A DNA stretch of 33,374 bases from the NCBI GenBank assembly GCA_022614915.1, contig JAKEHV010000177.1, positions 1 through 33,374 on the forward strand. Direction: 5' to 3'. This document shows positions 16,543-23,165 of this stretch, piece by piece. This stretch comes from Gemmataceae bacterium. GTDB lineage: Bacteria; Planctomycetota; Planctomycetia; Gemmatales; Gemmataceae. Every line of letters starts with the position of its first letter. Position 1 is the stretch's first letter. The notes under the pieces were generated by a model that made no database searches, was not told where the DNA came from, and worked only from the letters and a program-made list of their open reading frames with translations. Made by a program: the position numbers and the translations under genes.

Positions 16543-17394
16543 TTAGCTGCTCGTACGCACTGATGCCGTTGTGATAGCCTGCCATAATTCGGCGATCCCC
16601 TCACCGCTCTTGCTGCTTACTGGCACAATCGACGGTGCGGGCCGGCTCGAAAGAGACAGCATGCCGCGCACCTGAGCCGCGGTGTCCTGGGCGGCGGGCA
16701 GGTCGGCTTTGTGCACGACGACCACGTCCGCCACCTCGAGGATGCCCGCCTTTTCCCATTGCAGTTCGTCGCCCGTCTCGGGCTGCAAGAGTACGACCAA
16801 GACATCGGCGAGCTTGCGGACTGCTGTATCCGCTTGCCCAGCGCCGGCAGTTTCGAGCAGGATGAAATCGAAGCCGAACGCCCGAAAGATCTGGATCATC
16901 GCGGGTAAATGGGCGGCAAGCGCGCCCTGGTCCGGCGCAGTCGCAAGGCTGCGGATGAACACGCCGTCGTCGAGCCGGCTGCCCATGCGGAAGCGGTCGC
17001 CCAAGAGGGCACCGCCGGTGAGCGGACTCTGCGGGTCGCAGGCAATCACTGCGACGGAGGTCCCCTCACCCCCAACCCCTCTCCCGAGAGGAGAGGGGAG
17101 TCTGTCGCACCCCTCACCCCCAACCCCTCTCCCTGAGGGCGAGGGGAGACCGCTGGCGCCCTTGCCACCAAGGGGCGAGGGAAGCGATCGGATATGATCG
17201 ATCAGCTTGCCGATGAGAGTGCTTTTGCCGACTCCGCCGCTGCCGGTGAACGCGATGACCGGTGCTGGTTTTTCGGAAACGGGTGGAGATTGCAATTGGT
17301 CGGATTGCACGTCTGTTTGGCCGGCCAGCGTCAACAGCCGCGCCAGCGCGTTGCGGTCCTTGTGCCGAAAGCGTGCGAGCAATTCGTCAAGCAT
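16543..17394 (-). CDS. meaB: MeaB/ArgK-type G3E GTPase, chaperone of methylmalonyl-CoA mutase
   Basis: A 283-residue P-loop GTPase that in its family protects and reloads adenosylcobalamin on methylmalonyl-CoA mutase. Motifs: Walker A GSGGVGKST (51-59), DPQSP (120-124, family DPSSP), ETAGAGQ (181-187, family ETVGVGQ) and HKAD (228-231, for NKxD). The C-terminal dimerisation arm of longer homologues is short or missing. Residues about 71-111 (PSPLGGKGASG to GVGGEGT) are the translation of two full and one partial repeat at 17059-17175. They sit between the P-loop helix and the next strand, where relatives have a short loop. The ATG at 17394 overlaps the end of the B12-binding gene by eight bases, so the two are coupled. 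Confidence 0.9.
   Translation of the reverse strand: MLDELLARFRHKDRNALARLLTLAGQTDVQSDQLQSPPVSEKPAPVIAFTGSGGVGKSTLIGKLIDHIRSLPSPLGGKGASGLPSPSGRGVGGEGCDRLPSPLGRGVGGEGTSVAVIACDPQSPLTGGALLGDRFRMGSRLDDGVFIRSLATAPDQGALAAHLPAMIQIFRAFGFDFILLETAGAGQADTAVRKLADVLVVLLQPETGDELQWEKAGILEVADVVVVHKADLPAAQDTAAQVRGMLSLSSRPAPSIVPVSSKSGEGIAELWQAITTASVRTSS
17059..17175. repeat. Tandem CCCCTCACCCCCAACCCC repeats inside meaB
   Basis: Two near-identical units of about 38 bases (17059-17097 and 17109-17146) each read CCCCTCACCCCCAACCCCTC and then TCCC, closing with a GGGGAG stem. A third, partial copy at about 17159-17175 reads TTGCCACCAAGGGGCGAGGG. The total length keeps the reading frame of meaB open on the minus strand. 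Confidence 0.85.
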
Positions 17395-17803
17395 GCGCGG
17401 CCTCGCTGTAGCCGCGAACGTGGGCAACGATCTCGTCGAGCGTCGTGCCCGGCCCGAACACGCGCTGCACTCCCAAAGCGAGCAGCTTGGCCACGTCGGC
17501 TTCGGGGATGATGCCGCCCACGAGAACCTTGACGCGCGCGAGATTGGTGTCGCGCAAGAGTTGCAACACGCGCGGCACCAGCGTCATGTGCGCGCCGGAC
17601 AAGAGGCTCAAACCGAGCCAATCGGCGTCCTCCTCGGCGACGGTTCGCACAACTGCTTCGGGAGTTTGCCATAAGCCGGCGTAGATGACGTGCATGCCGG
17701 CGTCGCGCAGGGCGCGGGCCACGACCTTGATGCCGCGGTCGTGGCCGTCCAGGCCCACTTTCGCGAGCACGATGCGCACCGGCGGGGGCTTTTCATTCAT
17801 CAT
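17387..17803 (-). CDS. Stand-alone cobalamin-binding domain (methylmalonyl-CoA mutase C-terminal type)
   Basis: A 138-residue B12-binding domain. The base-off signature is present as KVGLDGHDRG (DxHxxG, His21), with the later motifs LSLLSGAH and GGIIPEAD followed by GVQRVFGPGT. In relatives this domain is either fused to, or is the small partner of, a coenzyme-B12 mutase such as methylmalonyl-CoA mutase. The catalytic barrel subunit is not in this window, so the mutase is probably split and encoded elsewhere. Its end overlaps the meaB start. A palindrome at 17835-17898 lies just upstream of the start. Confidence 0.92.
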   Translation of the reverse strand: MMNEKPPPVRIVLAKVGLDGHDRGIKVVARALRDAGMHVIYAGLWQTPEAVVRTVAEEDADWLGLSLLSGAHMTLVPRVLQLLRDTNLARVKVLVGGIIPEADVAKLLALGVQRVFGPGTTLDEIVAHVRGYSEAAHA

Positions 17804-17834
17804 GGCATTCTACCACGTTGTGTTTCTAATTAGT

Positions 17835-17898
17835 GAGGCGAACATTCCTGTTTGCCCAAACGAACCGAGGCAGTTGGGCAAACAAGAATGTTCGCCCC
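17835..17898. repeat. GGCGAACATTC double-hairpin palindrome
   Basis: 25-base arms (17835-17859 and 17874-17898) with two differences. Each arm is itself a mini-hairpin around AACA-TTCC-TGTT. It is the same family as 20791-20861. It fills the gap between the Gfo/Idh and B12-binding genes. Confidence 0.85.
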
Positions 17899-17931
17899 AG
17901 GTAATTATCCGGCAAACGAAAGTGATTTCCG

Positions 17932-19020
17932 CTAGGCAACATTTTGTTGAGCCGCGGGCAGAAAGAGCGGCCCGGCGGGCATTGGCATGCCATTAGGACC
18001 GACCGCGTCGGACGCGCCGGTCCAGGAATGTTGCCGGAGGCTGCCGAGCACGCGTTCGGCGAGGGTGACGGCGCGCAGACCGTCGTGGCCGCTGACGCGC
18101 GGCGGGTTGCCGGTTGTCAATGCGTGTAAGAAGTCACGCAGTTCCGCAGTGAGTTGATCGTGCTTTTGGCCGTCGAGGACCAAGGTCTCGAAATGCCGGG
18201 TAAACAACTCGTCTTTCAGCTGGCTGCGCGAAGCGGGATCGAGCTTGGCCGGGTCGAGTCCATGGGCGCGGACGTGGGCGGCCGGTTGCACCAAGGTGAC
18301 GCGGCGCTGACCAAAGTCCAAGCCGGCATAGCCTTCCGGCCCCCACAGGTGCATGTGCCGCTGCGGCGATCGATGCGCCCGACTGGCGGAGACGTCGGCG
18401 ACGATGCCGTTGGCGAAACGCAAGCGCGCCGTGGCCAAATCTTCGTACTTTCCAAAGACGCTGACGCCGATCGCTTCGACCGATTCGACTTCCGACCGCG
18501 CCAGCGTCTGGATGAGATCGAGATCGTGGACCATGAGATCGAGGACGACGCCGATGTCGGTGGAGCGGCCGGTGAAGGGGCCGAGTCGCTCGGCGCGAAT
18601 GTACTTGGGCTGAAGCGTTCGCCGCTGCAATTCTTCGAAAGCAGGATTGAAACGCTCGATGTGGCCTACTTGTAGGAGCGCGTCGTTTTGGTTCGCCAGC
18701 TCGACCAGATGGGCGGCCGCCTCTACCGTTGCGGCCAGCGGTTTCTCGACGAGCAGGGAAATGCCGCGCCGGAGAAACTCGGCGGCGACCGGCTCGTGCA
18801 CCGTGGTGGGCACGGCAATGCACGCGGCGTCGACGAGGTTTAGGAGCGGCCAATAGTCGCTGAAGGCTTGCGTGCCCAGTCGCTTGGCGACGGCTTGGGA
18901 CTGCTCGGCGTTTACGTCCGCGACGCCGACGAGATCGACTTCGCGCATCGTAGATAGGATTCGCGCATGCTCTTTGCCCAAATGCCCGACGCCGACCACA
19001 GCCATTCTCAGTTTGCTCAT
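17932..19020 (-). CDS. Gfo/Idh/MocA-family NAD(P)-dependent sugar oxidoreductase
   Basis: A 362-residue oxidoreductase. The Rossmann fold is at the start (AVVGVGHLGKEHARIL, Gly-rich loop at about 8-14). The catalytic EKPLA motif (Lys near 94) and the second conserved region VLDLMVHDLDLIQ (His-Asp pair) are present. The family oxidises or reduces sugar hydroxyls, often on nucleotide sugars. It starts 15 bases after the stop of lpxC, so it is probably co-transcribed with it. In some bacteria a family member, GnnA, oxidises UDP-GlcNAc at C3 for amide-linked lipid A. A lipid A role is plausible here, but the partner aminotransferase GnnB is not in the window. Confidence 0.88.
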   Translation of the reverse strand: MSKLRMAVVGVGHLGKEHARILSTMREVDLVGVADVNAEQSQAVAKRLGTQAFSDYWPLLNLVDAACIAVPTTVHEPVAAEFLRRGISLLVEKPLAATVEAAAHLVELANQNDALLQVGHIERFNPAFEELQRRTLQPKYIRAERLGPFTGRSTDIGVVLDLMVHDLDLIQTLARSEVESVEAIGVSVFGKYEDLATARLRFANGIVADVSASRAHRSPQRHMHLWGPEGYAGLDFGQRRVTLVQPAAHVRAHGLDPAKLDPASRSQLKDELFTRHFETLVLDGQKHDQLTAELRDFLHALTTGNPPRVSGHDGLRAVTLAERVLGSLRQHSWTGASDAVGPNGMPMPAGPLFLPAAQQNVA

Positions 19021-19035
19021 CGCAGGTAGAGCTCC

Positions 19036-19965
19036 TTAGGCGGCTGCTTTCTCTTTGAGCATTGCCGGCGCCAGCCTCGTGGACAGTTCCTTCACCAATT
19101 CGATGTTGTGCGGGTGGCCGGTGCGATAGGCGACGATGTGGCCGCGCACGTCGTGTCCCAAGAGGGCGAAGTCGCCCAGAATATCGAGGACCTTGTGACG
19201 CGCCGGCTCGTCGGCGAAGCGCAACCGGTTGTCGATGGGGCCGCGCCGCCCAAACACGAGCAGGTCGCGATAGGTCGTCCGCGGTCCGAGGCCTTGCCTG
19301 CGCAACTCCAGCGCTTCATCCTCGAGCAGAAAAGTCCGGCAGCCGGCGATGGCTTGCGCGAACGATTCCGGCGTGACGTCGCGCGTGTGGATTTGCGGGT
19401 GAATGGGCGACTGCATGCCATAGTTGAGCAGGTAGCTGACGCGCAACTCGAGATTCTTCGGCGGATGCAGGGCGATGGCGGCGTCTTGGAAGCGAAGGAC
19501 GACGCTCGAGTCCACGGTCCAGATCGGTTTTTTCGCCGGTTGTGAAACGACGCCGGCTAGTTGCAACGCACGCGCGAAACCCAGAGCCGACCCGTCCATG
19601 CCCGGCGGCTCGGGCGCGTTCAGCTCAACCAAACAGTTGTCGATGCGCAGCCCCACCAAGGCCGCCAATACGTGTTCGACGAGTCCGATTTGCAGTGGCC
19701 CGTGGCCCAAAGAGGTGCGCCGCTGCGTGCCGCTCACATGCTCGACTCGGGCCGGGACAGAGTAGACGCCACGCTCCGCGTGGGGTGACTCCACAACCCC
19801 ACGCGGAGCGTGGGGACTACGGTCGGTGCGCATGAAAACGACCCCGGTGTCCAACGGGGCCGGCTTGAAGCGCACCTCTATGTCTTTACCGGTAATGAAG
19901 CCTATTCCCGCCGTTCCCGCCGGCCGGCCGATAGTGCGTTGCGGGCGATAGCCGAGTAATCTCAC
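19036..19965 (-). CDS. lpxC: UDP-3-O-acyl-N-acetylglucosamine deacetylase
   Basis: The committed, zinc-dependent step of lipid A synthesis. The expected ligands are visible: Glu97-His98 (LVEHVLAALVGLRIDN), His257 and Asp261 (RHKVLDILGD), and the catalytic His284 in YRTGHPHN. The length of 309 is close to the usual 300-305. I chose the GTG at 19965 (MRLLGYRPQRTI), eight bases after AGGA. A longer reading from 20043 would translate a repeat. Residues about 50-66 (SPHAPRGVVESPHAERG) come from a palindrome inside the gene and are extra relative to E. coli LpxC. The gene follows two ompH-like genes and precedes an oxidoreductase. fabZ and lpxA, often found nearby, are absent. Confidence 0.93.
   Translation of the reverse strand: MRLLGYRPQRTIGRPAGTAGIGFITGKDIEVRFKPAPLDTGVVFMRTDRSPHAPRGVVESPHAERGVYSVPARVEHVSGTQRRTSLGHGPLQIGLVEHVLAALVGLRIDNCLVELNAPEPPGMDGSALGFARALQLAGVVSQPAKKPIWTVDSSVVLRFQDAAIALHPPKNLELRVSYLLNYGMQSPIHPQIHTRDVTPESFAQAIAGCRTFLLEDEALELRRQGLGPRTTYRDLLVFGRRGPIDNRLRFADEPARHKVLDILGDFALLGHDVRGHIVAYRTGHPHNIELVKELSTRLAPAMLKEKAAA
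19767..19815. repeat. GTAG-type palindrome inside lpxC
   Basis: Perfect 18-base arms CCACGCTCCGCGTGGGGT (19769-19786) and its complement (19796-19813). Each arm is a mini-hairpin CCACGC-TCC-GCGTGG. Flanks carry GTAGAC on one side and GACTAC on the other, which extends the symmetry. It lies in frame in lpxC. Confidence 0.85.
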
Positions 19966-19990
19966 GATGGTCGTCCTATCGGAGGATATG

Positions 19991-20074
19991 AAAGGGTGAA
20001 GGGGCAAAAGGGAGAAAGGGTGAGTGTTCCGACAAGCCTTCACCCTTTCACCTCTTCACCCTTTCACCCTTTCC
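19991..20074. repeat. AAAGGGTGAA long inverted repeat
   Basis: AAAGGGTGAAGGGGCAAAAG and the following GAAAGGGTGA on the left are mirrored by CTTCACCCTTTCACC units on the right (about 20038-20074). It is an imperfect long hairpin in the gap between the second ompH-like gene and lpxC, just upstream of the lpxC ribosome site. It is the same family as 21706-21904. Confidence 0.75.
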
Positions 20075-20095
20075 CAAATCACTTCTTACCAACGC

Positions 20096-20746
20096 CTAGT
20101 TCTTACCCGAGACTCCTGAAGTCGGCACAACCCCGCCCGCGCCGCGGAAGGCGGCGTTGAGCGTATCGGCGATGCCGGTGGAAATGTCGACACCGCCCAC
20201 GAAGAAGAGCGGATTGGTGCTGCCCAAATCCATGCCGTTCATCTTGCGGTTGATATTCATGATTGAGAACAGGTCTTTCGAATCGACCTGCTCGCCGTAG
20301 CCCAAGACGAGGTGGAACCCATTGGCTTGGGCATAGCGGGCGGTGGCGTCCGACAATTCCTTGTACAGCGTGACGATCTGGTCCTCTTGCCGTTTGCCCA
20401 CTTTGGTGCGCGCTTCCATGGTGAGGCCCTCCAACTTGTGCTTGAGCGACAAGAGGTACTGCTGGTAGGAATCACGCGTCTTCTCGTCGACCGTTTTGCC
20501 GTATTTTTCGAGCGCTTCGCCGTACTTTTTCATGTCGGCTTTGATCGCGTCTTCTTGCTTCTTGAAGGGATCCAAAAGCTTTTCCATTTCGGTCTTGAAA
20601 GCCATCGCTTTCTCGTACTTGGAAAAGACGAGGCCCACATTGACGACCGCAACGCGCGTGTGCGTCGGGGCTGGTTGCTGGGCATGCGCGCGGCCGGCGA
20701 AACCGAAGGCCACCAGCGCCGCCAACGAAAGAATGATGGTTTTCAC
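20096..20746 (-). CDS. OmpH/Skp-like periplasmic chaperone, second copy
   Basis: A 216-residue exported protein. The signal peptide (MKTIILSLAALVAFGFAGRA, cleaved after HAQ) is followed by the OmpH-type strand VAVVNVGLVFSKYEKA and a long charged coiled coil (about 45-130). Next comes the family strand FHLVLGYGEQVDSKDLFS and a short tail. Skp/OmpH binds unfolded outer-membrane proteins in the periplasm. The start is a GTG at 20746 with AGGAG close upstream; the track from 20842 would read through a repeat. The protein shares its plan and the C-terminal MDLGSTNPLF stretch with the neighbouring copy (MDLGSTTPLF), so the two arose by duplication. This tail of about 50 residues is longer than in E. 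coli Skp. Confidence 0.9.
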   Translation of the reverse strand: MKTIILSLAALVAFGFAGRAHAQQPAPTHTRVAVVNVGLVFSKYEKAMAFKTEMEKLLDPFKKQEDAIKADMKKYGEALEKYGKTVDEKTRDSYQQYLLSLKHKLEGLTMEARTKVGKRQEDQIVTLYKELSDATARYAQANGFHLVLGYGEQVDSKDLFSIMNINRKMNGMDLGSTNPLFFVGGVDISTGIADTLNAAFRGAGGVVPTSGVSGKN

Positions 20747-20790
20747 GTTCGATCTCCTCTTTAAGTCCGGTTTTGGTTGCGATTTCGTTT

Positions 20791-20861
20791 GTGGGGCGAA
20801 CATTCCTGTTTGCCCTAGGGTTTCGCTGATTCGCGAGGGCAAACAAGAATGTTCGCCCCAC
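20791..20861. repeat. GGGGCGAACATTC double-hairpin palindrome
   Basis: 26-base arms (20791-20816 and 20836-20861) with one difference, in the gap between the two ompH-like genes. Each arm folds on AACA-TTCC-TGTT. It is the same family as 17835-17898. No T-tract is seen. Confidence 0.85.
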
Positions 20862-20871
20862 GTAAAACCAG

Positions 20872-21522
20872 CTATTTCTTCTGGAACGACGCCGGCGTGA
20901 CCGGCGCCTGGCGTCCGCCGAGGGTGCGATAGCGCGCGTTCATGGCGTCGGCGACTGCGCCGGAGATATCCACGCCGGGCACGTGAAACAGCGGCGTCGT
21001 GCTGCCCAAGTCCATGCCCTTCATCTTTCGGGCGACATTGCTGAGCGTGAATAGGTCCCCTTCAAGCTGTTCAGCGTAGGTCAGCACGAGGTGGATGCCG
21101 TTCGCTTGTGCGTAGGCCTGGATCGCTTCTTGCAAGTCGCGGAAGAGCGTAATCACCTGTGCTTCTTGCTTGGTGACGATGAGCTTGGTTGCGTGGCGGT
21201 CGAGATCTTCGAGCTTGCGCTTGTTGTCGACGATGCCCTGTTCGTAACGGTCCTTTTCCTTGGGATTGAACTTGGGGTCCTTCATGGCCGCGGTCCAGTC
21301 AAGGATCTCTTTCTTGAGTTTCTCCCCTTCCAGACGATAGGGCATCAAGGTCTCGTCCAATTCGTGCTTATAGAACCTGGCTTTTTCGTATTTGTGCAAG
21401 ACCTGTCCGACGTTGACGATGGCCACGCGCACTTGCGTGGGGGCGGCTTGCGCCAGCGCTCGGCCGCCGCAAAACGCGATGAGCCAGGCCGCCAGGCTCG
21501 CGACGAAGACGTTCCTCTTCAC
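20872..21522 (-). CDS. OmpH/Skp-like periplasmic chaperone, first copy
   Basis: A 216-residue exported protein and first gene of the lpxC cluster. Signal peptide MKRNVFVASLAAWLIAFCGG with cleavage after ALA, then the family strand VRVAIVNVGQVLHKYEKARF and a long coiled coil (about 45-140). It then reads IHLVLTYAEQ and a conserved tail with KMKGMDLGSTTPLFHVPGVD. It starts at GTG 21522 after AAGGAGG. It is about as long as its neighbour and clearly a paralogue, though the coiled coils have diverged. A role as holdase for outer-membrane proteins is inferred from the family and from lpxC next door. Confidence 0.9.
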   Translation of the reverse strand: MKRNVFVASLAAWLIAFCGGRALAQAAPTQVRVAIVNVGQVLHKYEKARFYKHELDETLMPYRLEGEKLKKEILDWTAAMKDPKFNPKEKDRYEQGIVDNKRKLEDLDRHATKLIVTKQEAQVITLFRDLQEAIQAYAQANGIHLVLTYAEQLEGDLFTLSNVARKMKGMDLGSTTPLFHVPGVDISGAVADAMNARYRTLGGRQAPVTPASFQKK

Positions 21523-21543
21523 CGTTCCCCTCCTTGAGTTCCG

Positions 21544-21563
21544 GGACAGGTTGAATCCTGTCC
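21544..21563. repeat. GTAGGACAGG hairpin in the ompH leader
   Basis: GGACAGG (21544-21550) pairs with CCTGTCC (21557-21563). On the minus strand it is preceded by GTAG (GTAGGACAGG). It is a single-hairpin member of the family that also occurs at 24151-24174. It lies about 20 bases upstream of the ompH GTG start. Confidence 0.75.
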
Positions 21564-21662
21564 TACGGATGGTTGCCCCCGAGCCCGGCCCGTATTCCGT
21601 TCGGACCTTCCCTCGACTTCGGGCATGACTTTCCGTCCCGATTTCGGAAAGATGAGTGCCGG

Positions 21663-21691
21663 TTTGTAACCCAGCCCCAAGACAGGGTCAA
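21663..21691 (-). promoter_or_regulatory. Predicted sigma70-type promoter of the ompH-lpxC cluster
   Basis: On the minus strand, TTGACC (21691-21686) and TACAAA (21668-21663) are separated by exactly 17 bases. Transcription would start near 21656, giving a leader of about 135 bases that contains the GTAGGACAGG hairpin. Prediction from consensus only. Confidence 0.5.
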
Positions 21692-21705
21692 GGCCGAGTC
21701 GGGCA

Positions 21706-21904
21706 GCGCGGAGGGTGGAGCGCGGAGAGTGAAAAGGTGAAAGGGTGAAGGGGTGAAGGTGCCAAGGGCGAGCGCGAAACGCGAAGGGGTGAAGGTCTAC
21801 GGTAACTCTGCAAGATGACAGGTACTGGCGAACTGGCGAAGTCGCCCCTTCACCCTTTCACCCTTTCACCCCTTCACTCTCCACTCTCCACGCTCCACTC
21901 TTCA
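21706..21904. repeat. Long AAAGGGTGAA/GGAGAGTG inverted repeat
   Basis: GCGCGGAGGGTGGAGCGCGG and then GAGAGTGAAAAGGTGAAAGG on the left (about 21706-21760) are mirrored by CACCCTTTCACC and CACTCTCCACTCTCCACGC units at about 21844-21904. Direct repeats of GGGTGAAGG lie inside. It fills most of the gap (21523-21957) between the divergent ompH cluster and the lipoprotein gene. Confidence 0.7.
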
Positions 21905-21957
21905 CGCCAGCGACTCGGCCTTGGCCCACATTGCGGCAATTGCTAACATTTCGCGGC

Positions 21958-22350
21958 ATGCGATTGGCATGGATGTTAGGCCTGTTTCCGCTCGCGCTAC
22001 TGGCGCTTGGCTGGATCGGCTGCGCGCGTGGGCCAACGCCGATGACGCCCGTTTCGGGCAAGGTCACCTATAAAGGCGCGCCCGTGCCCGGCGGCGCTAT
22101 TGTCTTCACGCCTGACACGACCCGCGGCGAGACGGGACGCATCGCGCACGGCAAGATCAATTCCGACGGCAGCTTTCAGCTTTATACGGGCGAGACATTA
22201 GGCGTCGGCGCAGGCTGGTATCGCGTCACTGTGACGTCTTTTGCCACCGCATCGTTGCTGCCGGACAAGTATCGCGATCCGGATTTGTCACGTCTGGCCT
22301 GCGAGATCAAACCGAATCGCTCGAACTCGATCGATTTCAACTTGGATTGA
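21958..22350 (+). CDS. Lipoprotein with carboxypeptidase-regulatory-like domain
   Basis: A 130-residue predicted lipoprotein. A hydrophobic leader (MRLAWMLGLFPLALLALGW) ends in a lipobox-like LGWIGC. Then follows a single beta-sandwich of the carboxypeptidase regulatory/transthyretin-like type, with PVSGKVTYKGAPVPGGAIVF, SDGSFQLYTGE and WYRVTVTS. This architecture is abundant in planctomycetes and no function is established for it. The ATG at 21958 is preferred over a TTG at 21931; a second ATG at 21973 is possible. The next gene starts two bases after its stop codon. Confidence 0.82.
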   Translation: MRLAWMLGLFPLALLALGWIGCARGPTPMTPVSGKVTYKGAPVPGGAIVFTPDTTRGETGRIAHGKINSDGSFQLYTGETLGVGAGWYRVTVTSFATASLLPDKYRDPDLSRLACEIKPNRSNSIDFNLD

Positions 22351-22352
22351 GC

Positions 22353-23165
22353 ATGAATCACTTTCTCCATGGCGTGGCGCGGGCGGTGGCCGAGACCTTC
22401 GACCTGGCGCCGCCCATTCTCGAGGTCGGCTCGTACCTCGTAACGGGTCAGGATCAGCTCGCGAATCTGCGGCCATTATTTCCGGGCAAAAGGTATGTCG
22501 GCTTGGACATGCGTCCGGGACCCGGCGTCGATTGCGTTGCCGACGTGGAAACTCTGCCGCACTCGGACGCTTCAGTCGGAACGGTGATTGCGCTGTCGGC
22601 GTTCGAACATGTGCGGCACTTTTGGAAAGGGTTCGAAGAGGTCCGCCGCGTGCTCAGGCCCGACGGAGCGTTGCTGGTGGCGTGCCCGTTTTATTTTCGC
22701 ATTCACAATTATCCCGAGGACTACTGGCGCTTTACGCCGGCAGCGCTGGAAACGCTTTTGGACAGCTACCCTAGCAAGATCGTCGGTTGGCACGGGGCGC
22801 GGCATCGGCCCGCCAACGTCTGGGCAGTGGCCTTTCGCGAGCGCCGGCCCGCCGTCACCGCGTCGGAATTCGCCAAGTACAAGGCGCTGTTGGCGCGCTA
22901 CGCCCGCGAGCCGGACGCCTCCTGGACGCGCCGGCTGCGCTATTGGCTGGCTGGGCTTCTGGGCGGCCGCAAGACGTTCGCGCCGTTCCTCGACCGCAAT
23001 CGCTGGGAGACAGTATGCTTAAACTCGAGACTCCCGGACAAGTGGGGCAGGCATTCTTGCCTGCCGACAGACAAGAATGTCCGCCCCCCGACGGCAGACA
23101 GGAATGTCTGCCCCACGTCGACGTCACAGTCTGCATCGTCAATTGGAATTGCCGAAATCTCTTAG
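22353..23165 (+). CDS. SAM-dependent class I methyltransferase
   Basis: A 270-residue methyltransferase. Motif I is ILEVGSYLVTGQ, then YVGLDMRPGPGVD. The acidic motif is VADVETLPHSDAS, followed by SAFEHVRHFWKGFEEVRRVL, LRPDGALLVACPF and YWRFTPAAL, typical of methyltransferases in glycan clusters. The ATG at 22353 lies two bases after the lipoprotein stop. The C-terminal 35-40 residues (from about residue 230) are the translation of the palindrome at 23042-23116 and of the start of the next gene. The original protein probably ended sooner. The gene overlaps the glycosyltransferase by 151 bases. The acceptor is unknown; a surface sugar is likely from context. Confidence 0.85.
   Translation: MNHFLHGVARAVAETFDLAPPILEVGSYLVTGQDQLANLRPLFPGKRYVGLDMRPGPGVDCVADVETLPHSDASVGTVIALSAFEHVRHFWKGFEEVRRVLRPDGALLVACPFYFRIHNYPEDYWRFTPAALETLLDSYPSKIVGWHGARHRPANVWAVAFRERRPAVTASEFAKYKALLARYAREPDASWTRRLRYWLAGLLGGRKTFAPFLDRNRWETVCLNSRLPDKWGRHSCLPTDKNVRPPTADRNVCPTSTSQSASSIGIAEIS

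Noticed and set aside
17059-17175. Possible CRISPR array
   Set aside because: Only two or three units, almost no spacer between them, palindromic and in frame in meaB; no cas genes nearby.
19966-20043. Upstream extension of LpxC (26 residues)
   Set aside because: It would translate the AAAGGGTGAA repeat; the GTG at 19965 has a ribosome site and fits the family's N-terminus.
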